53,359 bases of DNA, from positions 1-53,359 of the forward strand of contig JANWYJ010000050.1 in NCBI GenBank assembly GCA_025055115.1, read 5' to 3'. Positions 34,642 to 43,173 of the stretch are shown in pieces; positions within the stretch are counted from its first letter, which is position 1; each line of letters starts with the position of its first letter. Origin of the DNA: Gemmata sp. Lineage in GTDB: Bacteria > Planctomycetota > Planctomycetia > Gemmatales > Gemmataceae. Below the pieces are notes generated by a model. It was not told where the DNA came from and searched no databases. It was given only the letters and a program-made list of their open reading frames with translations. The translations under genes were made by a program, and so were the position numbers.

Positions 34642-35769
34642 ATGCGCCTGGTGATGATCGCCAATCCTGGCACAAAACGCTGCGAATTTTTCCGCCACCA
34701 GGCCGCTGCCTGGAAGGGCGAACTGACGCTGGAGGTGGTGCCGTGGGCCGAAGTGATTGCCCGCGATGGCTGTCTTGACGACCTGGCTCCGTTCGATGCG
34801 CCCGCCATCGTGCGGCTCGAATCGCCCGGCAAAGACGATACAGTAACCCGGCTTTTACTCGAAGCTGGTGTCCGCGATAATCCCACTGAGCCTGCTTGGG
34901 ATTGGCGCGCACAAACTCTGCCGAAAGGCCTGCTACTGCGCCCGGGGTTGCTGTACCGCGGTTTCCGCCGCGTGTTGCGAGGGCTGCGTCAAGCCTTCGA
35001 AGCCCGGCCCCACCTCCGGCCAACCGCCTGCCCATTGGCCATCGCTGCCATGTTCGACAAAACCGTCACCGCGTGGAAGTTGAAACGCAGGGGGGTTCCC
35101 GTGCCACCCATGCTGCCCCCTGCTCCTGATAGCACGATATTCCTTCTGGAACTGAAAGAACTGGCCGATTGGCCACGGGTGTATGTGAAACTCAATACTG
35201 GTTCGTCGGCCACGGGGATGGTCGTTCTTCACATCCCTGCCGATGACACCCCGATTTGGGGATTGACCACTCTTCAGCAGATGGACGGCCAGTTTTACAA
35301 CACGCGCCGGGTGCGTACCATCCGCAATGCCGATCTTCAAGTGGCCCTACAATTTCTGTGGGATGAAGGCGTCATCATTCAACGAGGCATCCCGATGGCA
35401 CAGATCAATGGGCGGAATTTCGATGTCCGGGTGGTCTGTGTTTACGGACAACCGGTCGCGACCATCTTCCGCCTCAGCCATCTGCCGATCACGAACCTGC
35501 ATCTGGGTGGCCGCCGCGGCGACTATCGGTCGTGTCGGGCCACGATTCCTACCCGTGCCTGGTTGGATGCCCTAGATCATGCGAGCGAAGCCGCCCAGAG
35601 TTTCGATGCCGCTATCGCTGGTGTCGACCTCGTCTTCGAGTGCGGTTATCACCATCATTACATTCTCGAAGTGAACGCCTTTGGCGATTTCTTCCCCGGC
35701 TGGCTCGACCCCTCTGGCCGCTCGATTCCCCAAATCGAGTTGGACGCATTCGCTGAACGTTTAGCGTAA
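34642..35769 (+). CDS. STM4014-like ATP-grasp family protein
   Basis: This 375-residue protein looks like an ATP-grasp ligase: an N-terminal Rossmann-like region (MRLVMIANPGTKRCEFF), the ATP-binding VYVKLNTGSSATGM (phosphate-loop-like, about residue 190), NFDVRVVCVYGQPV, and the metal-binding IAGVDLVFECGYHHHYILEV and NAFGDFFPG, similar to RimK- or D-Ala-D-Ala-ligase-type enzymes. It should join a carboxylate to an amine or thiol using ATP. It is the last gene of the tightly packed five-gene set and follows the WGR/LRR gene by six bases. An AAGGAGA follows before the DUF6807 gene, so transcription may continue. Confidence 0.85.
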   Translation: MRLVMIANPGTKRCEFFRHQAAAWKGELTLEVVPWAEVIARDGCLDDLAPFDAPAIVRLESPGKDDTVTRLLLEAGVRDNPTEPAWDWRAQTLPKGLLLRPGLLYRGFRRVLRGLRQAFEARPHLRPTACPLAIAAMFDKTVTAWKLKRRGVPVPPMLPPAPDSTIFLLELKELADWPRVYVKLNTGSSATGMVVLHIPADDTPIWGLTTLQQMDGQFYNTRRVRTIRNADLQVALQFLWDEGVIIQRGIPMAQINGRNFDVRVVCVYGQPVATIFRLSHLPITNLHLGGRRGDYRSCRATIPTRAWLDALDHASEAAQSFDAAIAGVDLVFECGYHHHYILEVNAFGDFFPGWLDPSGRSIPQIELDAFAERLA

Positions 35770-35778
35770 GGAGAACCG

Positions 35779-36693
35779 ATGCCGACACCCCGTTGCACCC
35801 TGATCCCTCTGCCGGATCACCAGGTTAGCTTTCAAGTCGATGGTTCCGAGCGCTTACGCTGGCACTTTGGTGCGCAGTATCCACGGCCTTTTTTTTACCC
35901 GTTGATCGGTCCGGCATCGGGGCTATCACTGACCCGGATGGGCCATCCTGGTGCCCCCGATCATGACCACCACCGCTCGATCTGGTTTGCGCACGAGAAG
36001 GTCAGTGGGGTGAACTTCTGGAGCGACCAGACTACCGCCCGCATCCGACAAAAACAATGGCTCGCCTACCAAGACGGCGAGGATGAAGCGATCCTGGCCG
36101 TGCGCCTGAGTTGGTTCGATGGTCATGATCCCAAGGAGTTGCTTGAACAAGACCTGTTTGCGGCCCTGCGCCCCGGCCCAGAGAAGGAAACGTTCCTCGA
36201 AGTTCAAACGGTCTTTCGCCCCACGGCAGAAACCCTGGAGTTTGGCAAAACCAACTTTGGCTTTTTCGCCATCCGGGTGGCAAAGGCTATTTCCGCCTTC
36301 TTCGGTGGTGGCACCCTGACTAGCAGCACCGGAGCCAAAGGCGAAGCCGCCATCTTCGGCCGTGCGGCCCAATGGATGGACTACAGTGGCGAACAACCCG
36401 GTGGCCACAACGAAGGGATTACCTATTTCGACCATGTCACCAACCCTGGTCATCCCGCGACATGGCACGTTCGCGACGATGGCTGGATGGCCGCTTCGGT
36501 ATGTTTCGCCGGCCCCCGCTCGACCACGAGGAAGGAACCCCTCATGCTGCGTTACTTGCTGCATGCCCATCGCGGTTGGGTGAATGCCCAACGGGCGGAC
36601 GAAATCGCCAAACAATTCCATCAACGGCCCCCGTTCGAATTGGTGGCCAAACCCGGCCGGCACACCGCGTTTGGCGTGCGGAGAAAAACGTAA
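35779..36693 (+). CDS. DUF6807/PmoA-like family protein
   Basis: This 304-residue protein has the pattern of the planctomycete DUF6807 family (often labelled PmoA, although it is unrelated to methane monooxygenase in function). Blocks are PFFYPLIGPASGLSLTRMG, PDHDHHRSIWFAH, TLEFGKTNFGFFAIRVAKAI and YFDHVTNPGHPATWHVRDDG. The fold appears beta-rich, similar to carbohydrate-mutarotase-like proteins. No signal peptide is visible. AAGGAGAA lies six bases before the ATG at 35779, nine bases after the ATP-grasp stop, so it may be co-transcribed with the STM-type cluster, although it is not a known member. Confidence 0.85.
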   Translation: MPTPRCTLIPLPDHQVSFQVDGSERLRWHFGAQYPRPFFYPLIGPASGLSLTRMGHPGAPDHDHHRSIWFAHEKVSGVNFWSDQTTARIRQKQWLAYQDGEDEAILAVRLSWFDGHDPKELLEQDLFAALRPGPEKETFLEVQTVFRPTAETLEFGKTNFGFFAIRVAKAISAFFGGGTLTSSTGAKGEAAIFGRAAQWMDYSGEQPGGHNEGITYFDHVTNPGHPATWHVRDDGWMAASVCFAGPRSTTRKEPLMLRYLLHAHRGWVNAQRADEIAKQFHQRPPFELVAKPGRHTAFGVRRKT

Positions 36694-36730
36694 GATATTG
36701 CTTTTTCGTCACTTACGCTCTCGCCAGGAT

Positions 36731-36778
36731 TGTGGCATGACGCGACCCCGCAGTTGTGACACCACGCGACCCTGCAGT
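36731..36778. repeat. 24-bp tandem duplication upstream of the cytochrome c gene
   Basis: 36731-36754 and 36755-36778 are tandem copies with four mismatches; the shared core is acgcgaccc.gcagt. The second copy ends just before the GAGGAG ribosome-binding site of the cytochrome gene at 36790. Confidence 0.85.
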
Positions 36779-36789
36779 GAGGAGAAACG

Positions 36790-37140
36790 ATGGTAGTTCG
36801 AGGGATCATCGGGATGATGATGATTTCCATCGCTTGGGCTAGTGGTTGCGGACCGACCGAACCACCGGTCAGTGGGCCGGAAGGAACGTATTTGCTGCAT
36901 TGTGCGCAATGCCATGCTCGCGGCGGTGAACCGGGCGGCCCGTCGAAGGGCATGGGTTCCCGCGGTCCTGACCTTTCGCGAGTGGGTAGCTACAAGGGTC
37001 GCAATGCTGAGTATTTCGCCGCGTGGATTCGCGATCCGAGAAGCGTTGACCCCCAAGCCCGCCTCATGCCCGCCTTCAAAGACAAACTCACCGAAGCGCA
37101 AATTCGTGAATTGGCGGAATGGCTTGCGGCCAAGAAATAG
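36790..37140 (+). CDS. Lipid-anchored mono-heme cytochrome c
   Basis: This 116-residue protein has a short signal with a lipobox-like ASGC, one heme-binding CAQCH (about residues 38-42) and a distal Met ligand in RLMPAFKDKL, followed by LTEAQIRELAEWLAAKK, the typical C-terminal helix of class I cytochromes c. It should be periplasmic and lipid-anchored, and carry electrons. GAGGAGAAACG lies upstream of the ATG. It lies between a DUF6807 gene and an SDR gene on the same strand with small gaps, but no oxidase is nearby to name its partner. Confidence 0.9.
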   Translation: MVVRGIIGMMMISIAWASGCGPTEPPVSGPEGTYLLHCAQCHARGGEPGGPSKGMGSRGPDLSRVGSYKGRNAEYFAAWIRDPRSVDPQARLMPAFKDKLTEAQIRELAEWLAAKK

Positions 37141-37185
37141 CCAGCCAGGACTGGAAGCGGCGCCGGCGTCAATATCATACGCTGC

Positions 37186-38229
37186 ATGTCACGCAAACCA
37201 TCGGTTTTCATCACCGGAGCTTCCGGGGAAATCGGTCACGCCCTCATCGCCCGCCTGGCGGCCGACGACCCCGACCGGCCCATCGTAACCCTGGATTTGA
37301 ACCCCCTGCCGCCCGAATCCGCGGTCAATGTCCGTCAAGCGATCACCGGTTCCATCCTGGATACCGCGCTACTGGACGGCATTTTGGCGCAATACGAGGT
37401 GGATCGCGTTTATCATTTGGCCGCGCTGCTTTCCACCCGCAGCGAATTCAGCCCGGCGTTGGCCCACAAAGTTAATGTCGAGGGTACGCTCAACGTGCTC
37501 GAATTTGCCCAAAAACAAGGCGAAAGTCACGGGCGACCCGTCTTGTTTTTCTACCCCTCTAGCATTGCGGCCTTCGGCTTGCCCAACCGCGAGGTGAAGG
37601 CCCGAGCCGGAAAGGTGAAGGAAGACGACTTCAACGTGCCCACCACCATCTACGGAGCCAACAAACTCTACTGCGAACACTTAGGACGCTACTACGCCCG
37701 GCACTACAAGCAGCTTGCGGCCGAAACCATGAGTGGGAAGGTCGATTTCCGCTGCATTCGTTTCCCCGGCCTTATTTCCGCCGAAACCATCCCCAGTGGC
37801 GGAACCAGCGACTACGCTCCAGAAATGATTCACGCCGCAGCCAGCGGCCAGCGCTATGAGTGCTTTGTGCGCCCCGATACGCGCATTCCCTTTATGGCGA
37901 TGCCCGATGCGGTCGATGCCATCATGCGGCTGATGACCGCGCCCGCGGAGCGGCTGACGCGTACGGTTTACAACATCGGGGCCTTTGCACCCAGTGCCGC
38001 CGAGATCGAAGCGGTGGTGCGCTCGGCCTTCCCCCATGCGGACATTCGCACCAAAGTGGATGCCAAACGCCAAGGGATAGTCGATTCTTGGCCGGCGGAT
38101 GTGGATGATACCGCAGCTCGGGCAGATTGGGGGCATTCCCCCAGCTACGATTTCGCCACCGCCTTCGGCGACTATCTCATCCCCACCATCCGCAAACGAT
38201 ACGCCACGGGTGGAATGTCGAGAAGTTAG
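37186..38229 (+). CDS. SDR-family L-threonine 3-dehydrogenase-like protein
   Basis: This 347-residue extended short-chain dehydrogenase has the NAD-binding GASGEIG (about residues 11-17), a YxxxK catalytic pair in YGANKLYCEHL, and a C-terminal region (GGTSDYAPEMIHAA, FVRPDTRIPFMAMPDAVDAI, RQGIVDSWPADVDDTAARAD, W) that closely follows the SDR-type L-threonine dehydrogenases. Those enzymes convert threonine to 2-amino-3-ketobutyrate with NAD. The partner ligase Kbl is not in this window. A UDP-sugar epimerase is less likely given these blocks. It ends at 38229, directly against the stop of the converging alanine dehydrogenase gene. Confidence 0.85.
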   Translation: MSRKPSVFITGASGEIGHALIARLAADDPDRPIVTLDLNPLPPESAVNVRQAITGSILDTALLDGILAQYEVDRVYHLAALLSTRSEFSPALAHKVNVEGTLNVLEFAQKQGESHGRPVLFFYPSSIAAFGLPNREVKARAGKVKEDDFNVPTTIYGANKLYCEHLGRYYARHYKQLAAETMSGKVDFRCIRFPGLISAETIPSGGTSDYAPEMIHAAASGQRYECFVRPDTRIPFMAMPDAVDAIMRLMTAPAERLTRTVYNIGAFAPSAAEIEAVVRSAFPHADIRTKVDAKRQGIVDSWPADVDDTAARADWGHSPSYDFATAFGDYLIPTIRKRYATGGMSRS

Positions 38230-39333
38230 TTAAATCGCTGGCACATAGTCAAAACCGAAGGTGGCGGCGACGGCTTGGTTGGTCACCTGCCCGGCTTTGA
38301 TGTTGACCCCCGCCAATAGCGCCGGGTTGTCACGGATGGCCCGATCCGGGCCTTTGTTGGCCAGTTGCAACGCGTAGGGCAAGGTCACATTGGTCAGCGC
38401 GTAGGTACTTGTCCGACCGACGGCCCCGGGCATGTTGGTCACGCAATAGTGGACAATATCATCGACAATATACGTTGGTTTCGCGTGCGTCGTGGGGCGG
38501 CTGGTTTCAAAACATCCGCCTTGGTCGATGGCCACATCAATCACCACAGCCCGGGGCTGCATGATTTTGAGGTCTTCGCGGCGGACCAAATGGGGGGCTT
38601 TGGCCCCCGGAATCAGCACCGCGCCAATAACCAGATCCGACAGCCGCAAACATTCGAGAATATTCAACCGGTTGCTGAACACAGTGGTCACATTCTGCGG
38701 CATGACATCGTCGATGTAGCGGAGACGATCGAGGTTGACGTCGAGAACGAAAACGTTAGCCCCCAGCCCGGCCGCCACCCGTGCGGCATTGGAACCCACG
38801 ACCCCTGCCCCGATGACCGAGACCGTCGCCGGCGGCACTCCCGGCACACCAGCCAGCAGAATACCCCGGCCATCGAAGGGCCGCTCCAGATATTTGGCCC
38901 CTTCCTGAATGCTCATGCGCCCGGCGACCTCACTCATCGGCGTCAGCAGCGGCAGCGTGCCTTTCGCATCACGGATCGTCTCATAAGCAATTGCGGTAAT
39001 GCCCGATTGGATCACCGCGCGAGTGAGTTTCTCGTCCGCGGCAAAGTGAAAATAGGTGAAGACGGTTTGACCAGGGCGCATCAGAGGCCACTCTTCGGGC
39101 ATCGGTTCTTTGACTTTGACGATCAAATCGGCCCGCTGCCACACTTCGGCCTGGGTATCTACAATCGTCGCCCCATTGACGGCGTAGAGGTCGTCGCTGA
39201 TACCGCTGCCAGAACCGGCCCCGGATTGAATCAGCACCGTATGCCCGGCGCGAGTCAATTCTTCCACACCCGCTGGCACCATCGCGACTCGGTATTCGTC
39301 GGGCTTGATTTCCTTCGGTACGCCAACGATCAT
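38230..39333 (-). CDS. ald: Alanine dehydrogenase
   Basis: This 367-residue protein matches Ald throughout: [20 protein letters not shown] at the N-terminus, the pyruvate-binding region [11 protein letters not shown] and FTYFHFAAD, the NAD-binding [20 protein letters not shown], and [20 protein letters not shown] near residue 275. It interconverts L-alanine and pyruvate plus ammonia with NAD in the cytoplasm, and the length is typical. The gene is monocistronic here, converging with zero gap on the SDR gene. Its promoter must be in the 186-bp gap shared with the divergent gene at 39520. Confidence 0.96.
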   Translation of the reverse strand: MIVGVPKEIKPDEYRVAMVPAGVEELTRAGHTVLIQSGAGSGSGISDDLYAVNGATIVDTQAEVWQRADLIVKVKEPMPEEWPLMRPGQTVFTYFHFAADEKLTRAVIQSGITAIAYETIRDAKGTLPLLTPMSEVAGRMSIQEGAKYLERPFDGRGILLAGVPGVPPATVSVIGAGVVGSNAARVAAGLGANVFVLDVNLDRLRYIDDVMPQNVTTVFSNRLNILECLRLSDLVIGAVLIPGAKAPHLVRREDLKIMQPRAVVIDVAIDQGGCFETSRPTTHAKPTYIVDDIVHYCVTNMPGAVGRTSTYALTNVTLPYALQLANKGPDRAIRDNPALLAGVNIKAGQVTNQAVAATFGFDYVPAI

Positions 39334-39519
39334 GATTCAGTCTCACTCATGGAGAGGATATGCCTGAGGGCATTTTCGAAACGGAGCCGAAGCGATTCAA
39401 GTATCGCGGTTTTCTGACGTGAAATGCCTCGCAGACGGTAGCGTTGAAATAATAAGATAAGGTCAGTTGCCGATAATAGCCCTGCACCATGTCTGGCTTT
39501 TTCGTCTCCAGGTGAAGGT

Positions 39520-40401
39520 ATGCCCAGGCGCATGGTCGTCGCCCTCATCGTCGCATTTTGGCTGACGACGACGGGCTTTGTCTTCTATCGTGATGTTTGG
39601 CCACGCCTTGTTGCTTCCGGACCTCCTCCCGTAGCGATCGACCTTGCCGACGAAGCCCGGCAAAATTCTCCGACGAAATGGACCATTCACCGCAATGGTG
39701 CCAAAAGCGGCCAACTCACCACGCAAATGAAGTACCTCGATGCCGACGACGCTTTTCAATTCAGCTACCGCTACACACACCTGGAATTGGAACAAGCGGG
39801 CATCGTGTTGAAGATTCCCGAAGCCAGCTTGGACGTCTTCATGACCCGCCATGGCGATCTGAAAGAACAACACCTCGGTGGCCAGATCGAATTACTCATG
39901 AAAGGGAGTTCTCATCCCTTCGCCAGTGGTACCATGGATGTCCGCGGCGTGGTCCGCGCTGGCATACTCACGGGCCGTTGTTCCATCCGAAGCTCGCTGG
40001 TCCATCTTGAGGGCGACCTCGAACCTGTACCGGTGCCGCAGGGCCAACCGCTCAATCCGCTTCAGCCGGTCAACCGACTGGCGAATGTCCGCGGCGGGCA
40101 AACGTGGGTCGTTCACGAATTGAACCCGCTGCAGGATGCCATCGGCGGGTTGGTACGGCAGAAAGTCGCCGAATTGGGCCTGCGACTCCCCGAACTTCCG
40201 CCCCGCGAACGGTTGGTGGCCGAGGTGGCCCCGTCACCACAGACCCTCCGTTGGCACAATGAAGACGTGCCCTGTTGGGTGATTGAATATCGCCGGCAGG
40301 ACGTGGTTGCGCGAACGTGGGTGCGCCAAACCGATGGCCAGGTTCTCCGCCAAGAAGCCTTCGAGAAAGGCGAAAAGCTCAGCTTCGAGCGCCAGGAGTG
40401 A
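39520..40401 (+). CDS. Membrane-anchored hypothetical protein in an ABC transporter operon
   Basis: I do not recognise this 293-residue protein. It has one N-terminal hydrophobic helix (MVVALIVAFWLTTTGFVFYRDVW), then a soluble, presumably periplasmic, region with beta-rich character in residues 45-200 and a C-terminal part containing PSPQTLRWHNEDVPCWVIEY, which reads like a substrate-type outer domain in secreted planctomycete proteins. It ends two bases before the ATPase gene, with AGGAG in its last codons serving the ATPase, so the three genes form an operon. An accessory role in the export system is inferred from position only. Confidence 0.72.
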   Translation: MPRRMVVALIVAFWLTTTGFVFYRDVWPRLVASGPPPVAIDLADEARQNSPTKWTIHRNGAKSGQLTTQMKYLDADDAFQFSYRYTHLELEQAGIVLKIPEASLDVFMTRHGDLKEQHLGGQIELLMKGSSHPFASGTMDVRGVVRAGILTGRCSIRSSLVHLEGDLEPVPVPQGQPLNPLQPVNRLANVRGGQTWVVHELNPLQDAIGGLVRQKVAELGLRLPELPPRERLVAEVAPSPQTLRWHNEDVPCWVIEYRRQDVVARTWVRQTDGQVLRQEAFEKGEKLSFERQE

Positions 40402-40403
40402 AG

Positions 40404-41183
40404 ATGATCGCCATTGAGAACGTCACCAAGCGATATGGTCCAAAGATTGCCGTCGAGAACCTTTCGCTCAACGTCCCGGCTGGTGAGCTGTTCGCCTTTC
40501 TCGGACCCAACGGTGCCGGCAAAACGACGACGATCAAAATGCTCTGCGGGCTACTTTTTCCCAATACTGGAAGCGTTCGCATCGGTGGGTTCGACATGCG
40601 CACCCACGGCGATCATGCCCGGGCGCTCATCAGTTACGTTCCCGACCAGCCCTTCTTGTACGAGAAACTCACCGGACGAGAATTTCTCCGCTTCACGGCC
40701 GAACTGTATGCCATGCCCCCCAAGAAAGCCGATAAGAAAATCGACGAAGTCATCGAGCTATTCCACCTGGCCGAATTCGTGGACGACCTCACCGAACGCT
40801 ACTCCCACGGTATGCGGCAACGAACCGTCTTCGCCGCAGCCCTCGTTCACGAACCCCAATTGCTCATTGCCGACGAACCGACGGTTGGCCTGGACCCCAA
40901 AAGCATCCGCGAACTCAAAACCCTCCTCCGCCAGTGGGCCAACAACGGCATGACGATCTTCCTCAGTACCCACACCCTCGACATCGCCCAAGAATTGGCC
41001 GACCGGATTGGAATTCTCGACCGCGGACGGCTTCTTGGCTGCGGCACCCTCGCGGAACTGCGACAACAAGCCGCCATCGACGGCAACCTCGAAGACCTTT
41101 TCTTAAAGATCACAGCCGAAGCCGCACACAACCCCGTGAACGGTCAAGCCGGACACAACGAGCGCACCTACACCCCGAAGTAA
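40404..41183 (+). CDS. ABC transporter ATP-binding protein (ABC-2 exporter type)
   Basis: This 259-residue ATPase has Walker A (LGPNGAGKTTTIKMLCGL, about residues 34-51), the Q-loop region SYVPDQPFLYEKLTGREFL, an unusual signature YSHGMRQR in place of LSGGQ, Walker B (LLIADEPTVGLDP) and the switch His in STHTLDIA. It drives the permease encoded next. Its ATG at 40404 follows the previous stop by two bases with AGGAG just upstream; an in-frame upstream ATG at 40317 lies inside the preceding gene. Substrate unknown; NatA/CcmA-like ATPases export drugs, ions or polysaccharides. Confidence 0.93.
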   Translation: MIAIENVTKRYGPKIAVENLSLNVPAGELFAFLGPNGAGKTTTIKMLCGLLFPNTGSVRIGGFDMRTHGDHARALISYVPDQPFLYEKLTGREFLRFTAELYAMPPKKADKKIDEVIELFHLAEFVDDLTERYSHGMRQRTVFAAALVHEPQLLIADEPTVGLDPKSIRELKTLLRQWANNGMTIFLSTHTLDIAQELADRIGILDRGRLLGCGTLAELRQQAAIDGNLEDLFLKITAEAAHNPVNGQAGHNERTYTPK

Positions 41184-41185
41184 TC

Positions 41186-41227
41186 GCCAACAGCAGAGCG
41201 ATACCAGCCGACAGAAGGGCGATACCA
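41186..41227. repeat. 21-bp tandem duplication ending at the permease start codon
   Basis: 41186-41206 and 41207-41227 are 21-bp tandem copies with three mismatches (common core gcgatacca). The second copy ends on the A of the permease ATG at 41227 and includes its AGAAGGG ribosome-binding site, so the translation-start region exists twice. Confidence 0.88.
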
Positions 41228-42942
41228 TGGGATACGAACTACCTCCGGTGGCAGACCAAAGTCGACTGTTCCGCCGGCTGCGCTATACACTGTTTCGCAA
41301 TAGTCTCCGCGTTGCGCTGTACACAGGCGGGGTCCGATTGATCAGCTTGATTGTCTCCAGTCTTCTTGTCGCTTCGTTCACATTCGCGGTCAGTCTGTAC
41401 TTGTTCAACCAACTGGCGATTAACAACATCCCATTCAAAGGGGCAATTGTCGAAGCGTTATTTGACTTGCTCTTTTTTACCCTGGGCACGATGCTACTCG
41501 TCTCGACGGGGATCATTCTGTATGCGAGTCTGTTTACCAGCCCCGAGGCACGCTACTTGCTGACGACCCCGGCGCGTGCCGATCAGATTTTTGCGACGAA
41601 ATTCCACACCGCGGTGGCTTTCAGCTCCTGGGGATTTGTGATTCTGGGCGTGCCGGTTTTTGTGGGTTACGGCCTGGTTTCTGGTGTACCGTGGCATTTC
41701 TACGCGCTATTGCCGCTTTTCTTGTTGGGTTATGTGCTATTGCCCGGTTCAGTCTCGGCCGCGGGGTGCTTGTTGTTAGTTCGCTACCTGCCACACAACC
41801 GCAAGCAGTTCTTTACGCTCGTCGGTTTGGTTCTCGGCGCGGTGGTCGCATATTGGCTGTACAAGATCGGAATGGGTTTCCGGAAATCCCTCATTTCCAG
41901 TGGCCGCGAACTCGACGATCTGATTGATCAATTCGACCTGATGCGCAGCGGGCTGGCTCCCAGTCATTGGATGACCCGCGGCGTCATGGCCAGTGCCCGC
42001 AACGATGTATCCGGGGCCCTGTTGCCCCTAGCGATGGTCTGGAGCAACGGCTTATTGTTATTCGTCATAGCCACATGGTTGGCCCAGCGCTTGTACCGCC
42101 CAGCTTACGATCGGCTCGCCGCGTTTGGCCGTGGGAAGAAAGTGTACGGTACCAGCCTGTTGGATCGACTGATGCTCGCTTTGGTCTTCTATCTCGATAA
42201 GCCGACCCAAGTTCTTGTCCTTAAAGACTTTCGCACGTTCCGCCGCGATCCGACACAATGGGCCATCCTGCTTATCTTCGGTGGGTTGATGCTCTTGGGG
42301 GCGAGCAACTTCCGCCAGTACTATGCGGGGGATTTCGGCGTGATGGATAAGTACGCCATCAGCCTGATGAATCTTTGTGGCACTTCGATACTACTGTGCG
42401 CCGGGTTGAGCCGATTCATTTTCCCACTAATCTCACTGGAAGGACGAAAGTTTTGGATTTTGGGGCTGACACCCATCCGCCGTGACCAAATCTTGTACGG
42501 CAAGTTCGCTTTCGCTGCGACCGGCTCTTTCGTCATCGCGGAATTCTTGATCTTGGTCAGCGATCTTTTGTTGAACCTCCCCCTCGTAGCATTGGTGCTG
42601 CATGCTGTCACGGTCGCGGTAATTGTCGTGGGTTTGAGTGCCTTGAATGTGGGTTTAGGGGCCTACCTGCCGAATTTTCGTGAAACCGATCCCTCGAAGA
42701 TTGTGGTAGGTTTCGGCGGGACAGTGAATATGGTGATCGGCTTGGCCTTTGTGGTGGTGGTGATTGGTTTGATGGTGGTTCCATTTCATACGGTGCAGTT
42801 GGCCCAACGGGCCACCCAAGGCGCGGTCGCTGTCAACCCCTGGGTGTATGGGGGCATCCCGGTGGGTTTGGTCATCAGCGGTTTGGCGGTGGTGCTTCCC
42901 TTGCGTGTGGGCAGCCGTTCGTTGCGGAATATGGAGTTTTAG
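41227..42942 (+). CDS. ABC-2 type transporter permease
   Basis: This 571-residue protein has about twelve hydrophobic segments in two groups (residues 40-250 and 325-560). A conserved cytoplasmic stretch TSPEARYLLTTPARADQIFATK near residue 105 is typical of the large ABC-2 permeases found next to NatA-type ATPases. It would form the membrane channel with the ATPase encoded just upstream. The length suggests both halves of the transmembrane domain are fused in one chain. The gap to the ATPase gene is 43 bases and consists of a tandem duplication. Substrate unknown. Confidence 0.85.
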   Translation: MGYELPPVADQSRLFRRLRYTLFRNSLRVALYTGGVRLISLIVSSLLVASFTFAVSLYLFNQLAINNIPFKGAIVEALFDLLFFTLGTMLLVSTGIILYASLFTSPEARYLLTTPARADQIFATKFHTAVAFSSWGFVILGVPVFVGYGLVSGVPWHFYALLPLFLLGYVLLPGSVSAAGCLLLVRYLPHNRKQFFTLVGLVLGAVVAYWLYKIGMGFRKSLISSGRELDDLIDQFDLMRSGLAPSHWMTRGVMASARNDVSGALLPLAMVWSNGLLLFVIATWLAQRLYRPAYDRLAAFGRGKKVYGTSLLDRLMLALVFYLDKPTQVLVLKDFRTFRRDPTQWAILLIFGGLMLLGASNFRQYYAGDFGVMDKYAISLMNLCGTSILLCAGLSRFIFPLISLEGRKFWILGLTPIRRDQILYGKFAFAATGSFVIAEFLILVSDLLLNLPLVALVLHAVTVAVIVVGLSALNVGLGAYLPNFRETDPSKIVVGFGGTVNMVIGLAFVVVVIGLMVVPFHTVQLAQRATQGAVAVNPWVYGGIPVGLVISGLAVVLPLRVGSRSLRNMEF

Positions 42943-43041
42943 AGCATTGCCGATGCGAATATGAAATTTTGTACATTTTCAACCAAGTCGATTTGACAAT
43001 GGCAAAATATTGCTCATGGTTGAGTATAGGAAAGGTTTTTC

Positions 43042-43084
43042 GGCTCGGCGTGGCAAGTTGGGGTAGAAATCCCCAGGCCGAGCC
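43042..43084. other. Two-part hairpin in the gap before the LCCL gene
   Basis: ggctcggc (43042-43049) pairs perfectly with gccgagcc (43077-43084), and inside it tgggg (43059-43063) pairs with cccca (43071-43075). The element lies 100 bases after the permease stop and 90 bases before the LCCL gene. No T-tract follows on the plus strand, so a structured leader or processed transcript end is as likely as a terminator. Confidence 0.6.
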
Positions 43085-43173
43085 TGTTAGTATATAAATA
43101 GACCTCTCCCACCGCAAGGAAGCGGGTCACTTCCTGAGTCGAGGATGGATCCCATTTTTCCGGAGGGCATCCC

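Noticed and set aside
42993-43030. Sigma-70 promoter for the LCCL gene (ttgaca at 42993)
   Set aside because: No convincing -10 box at the expected 16-18 base spacing.
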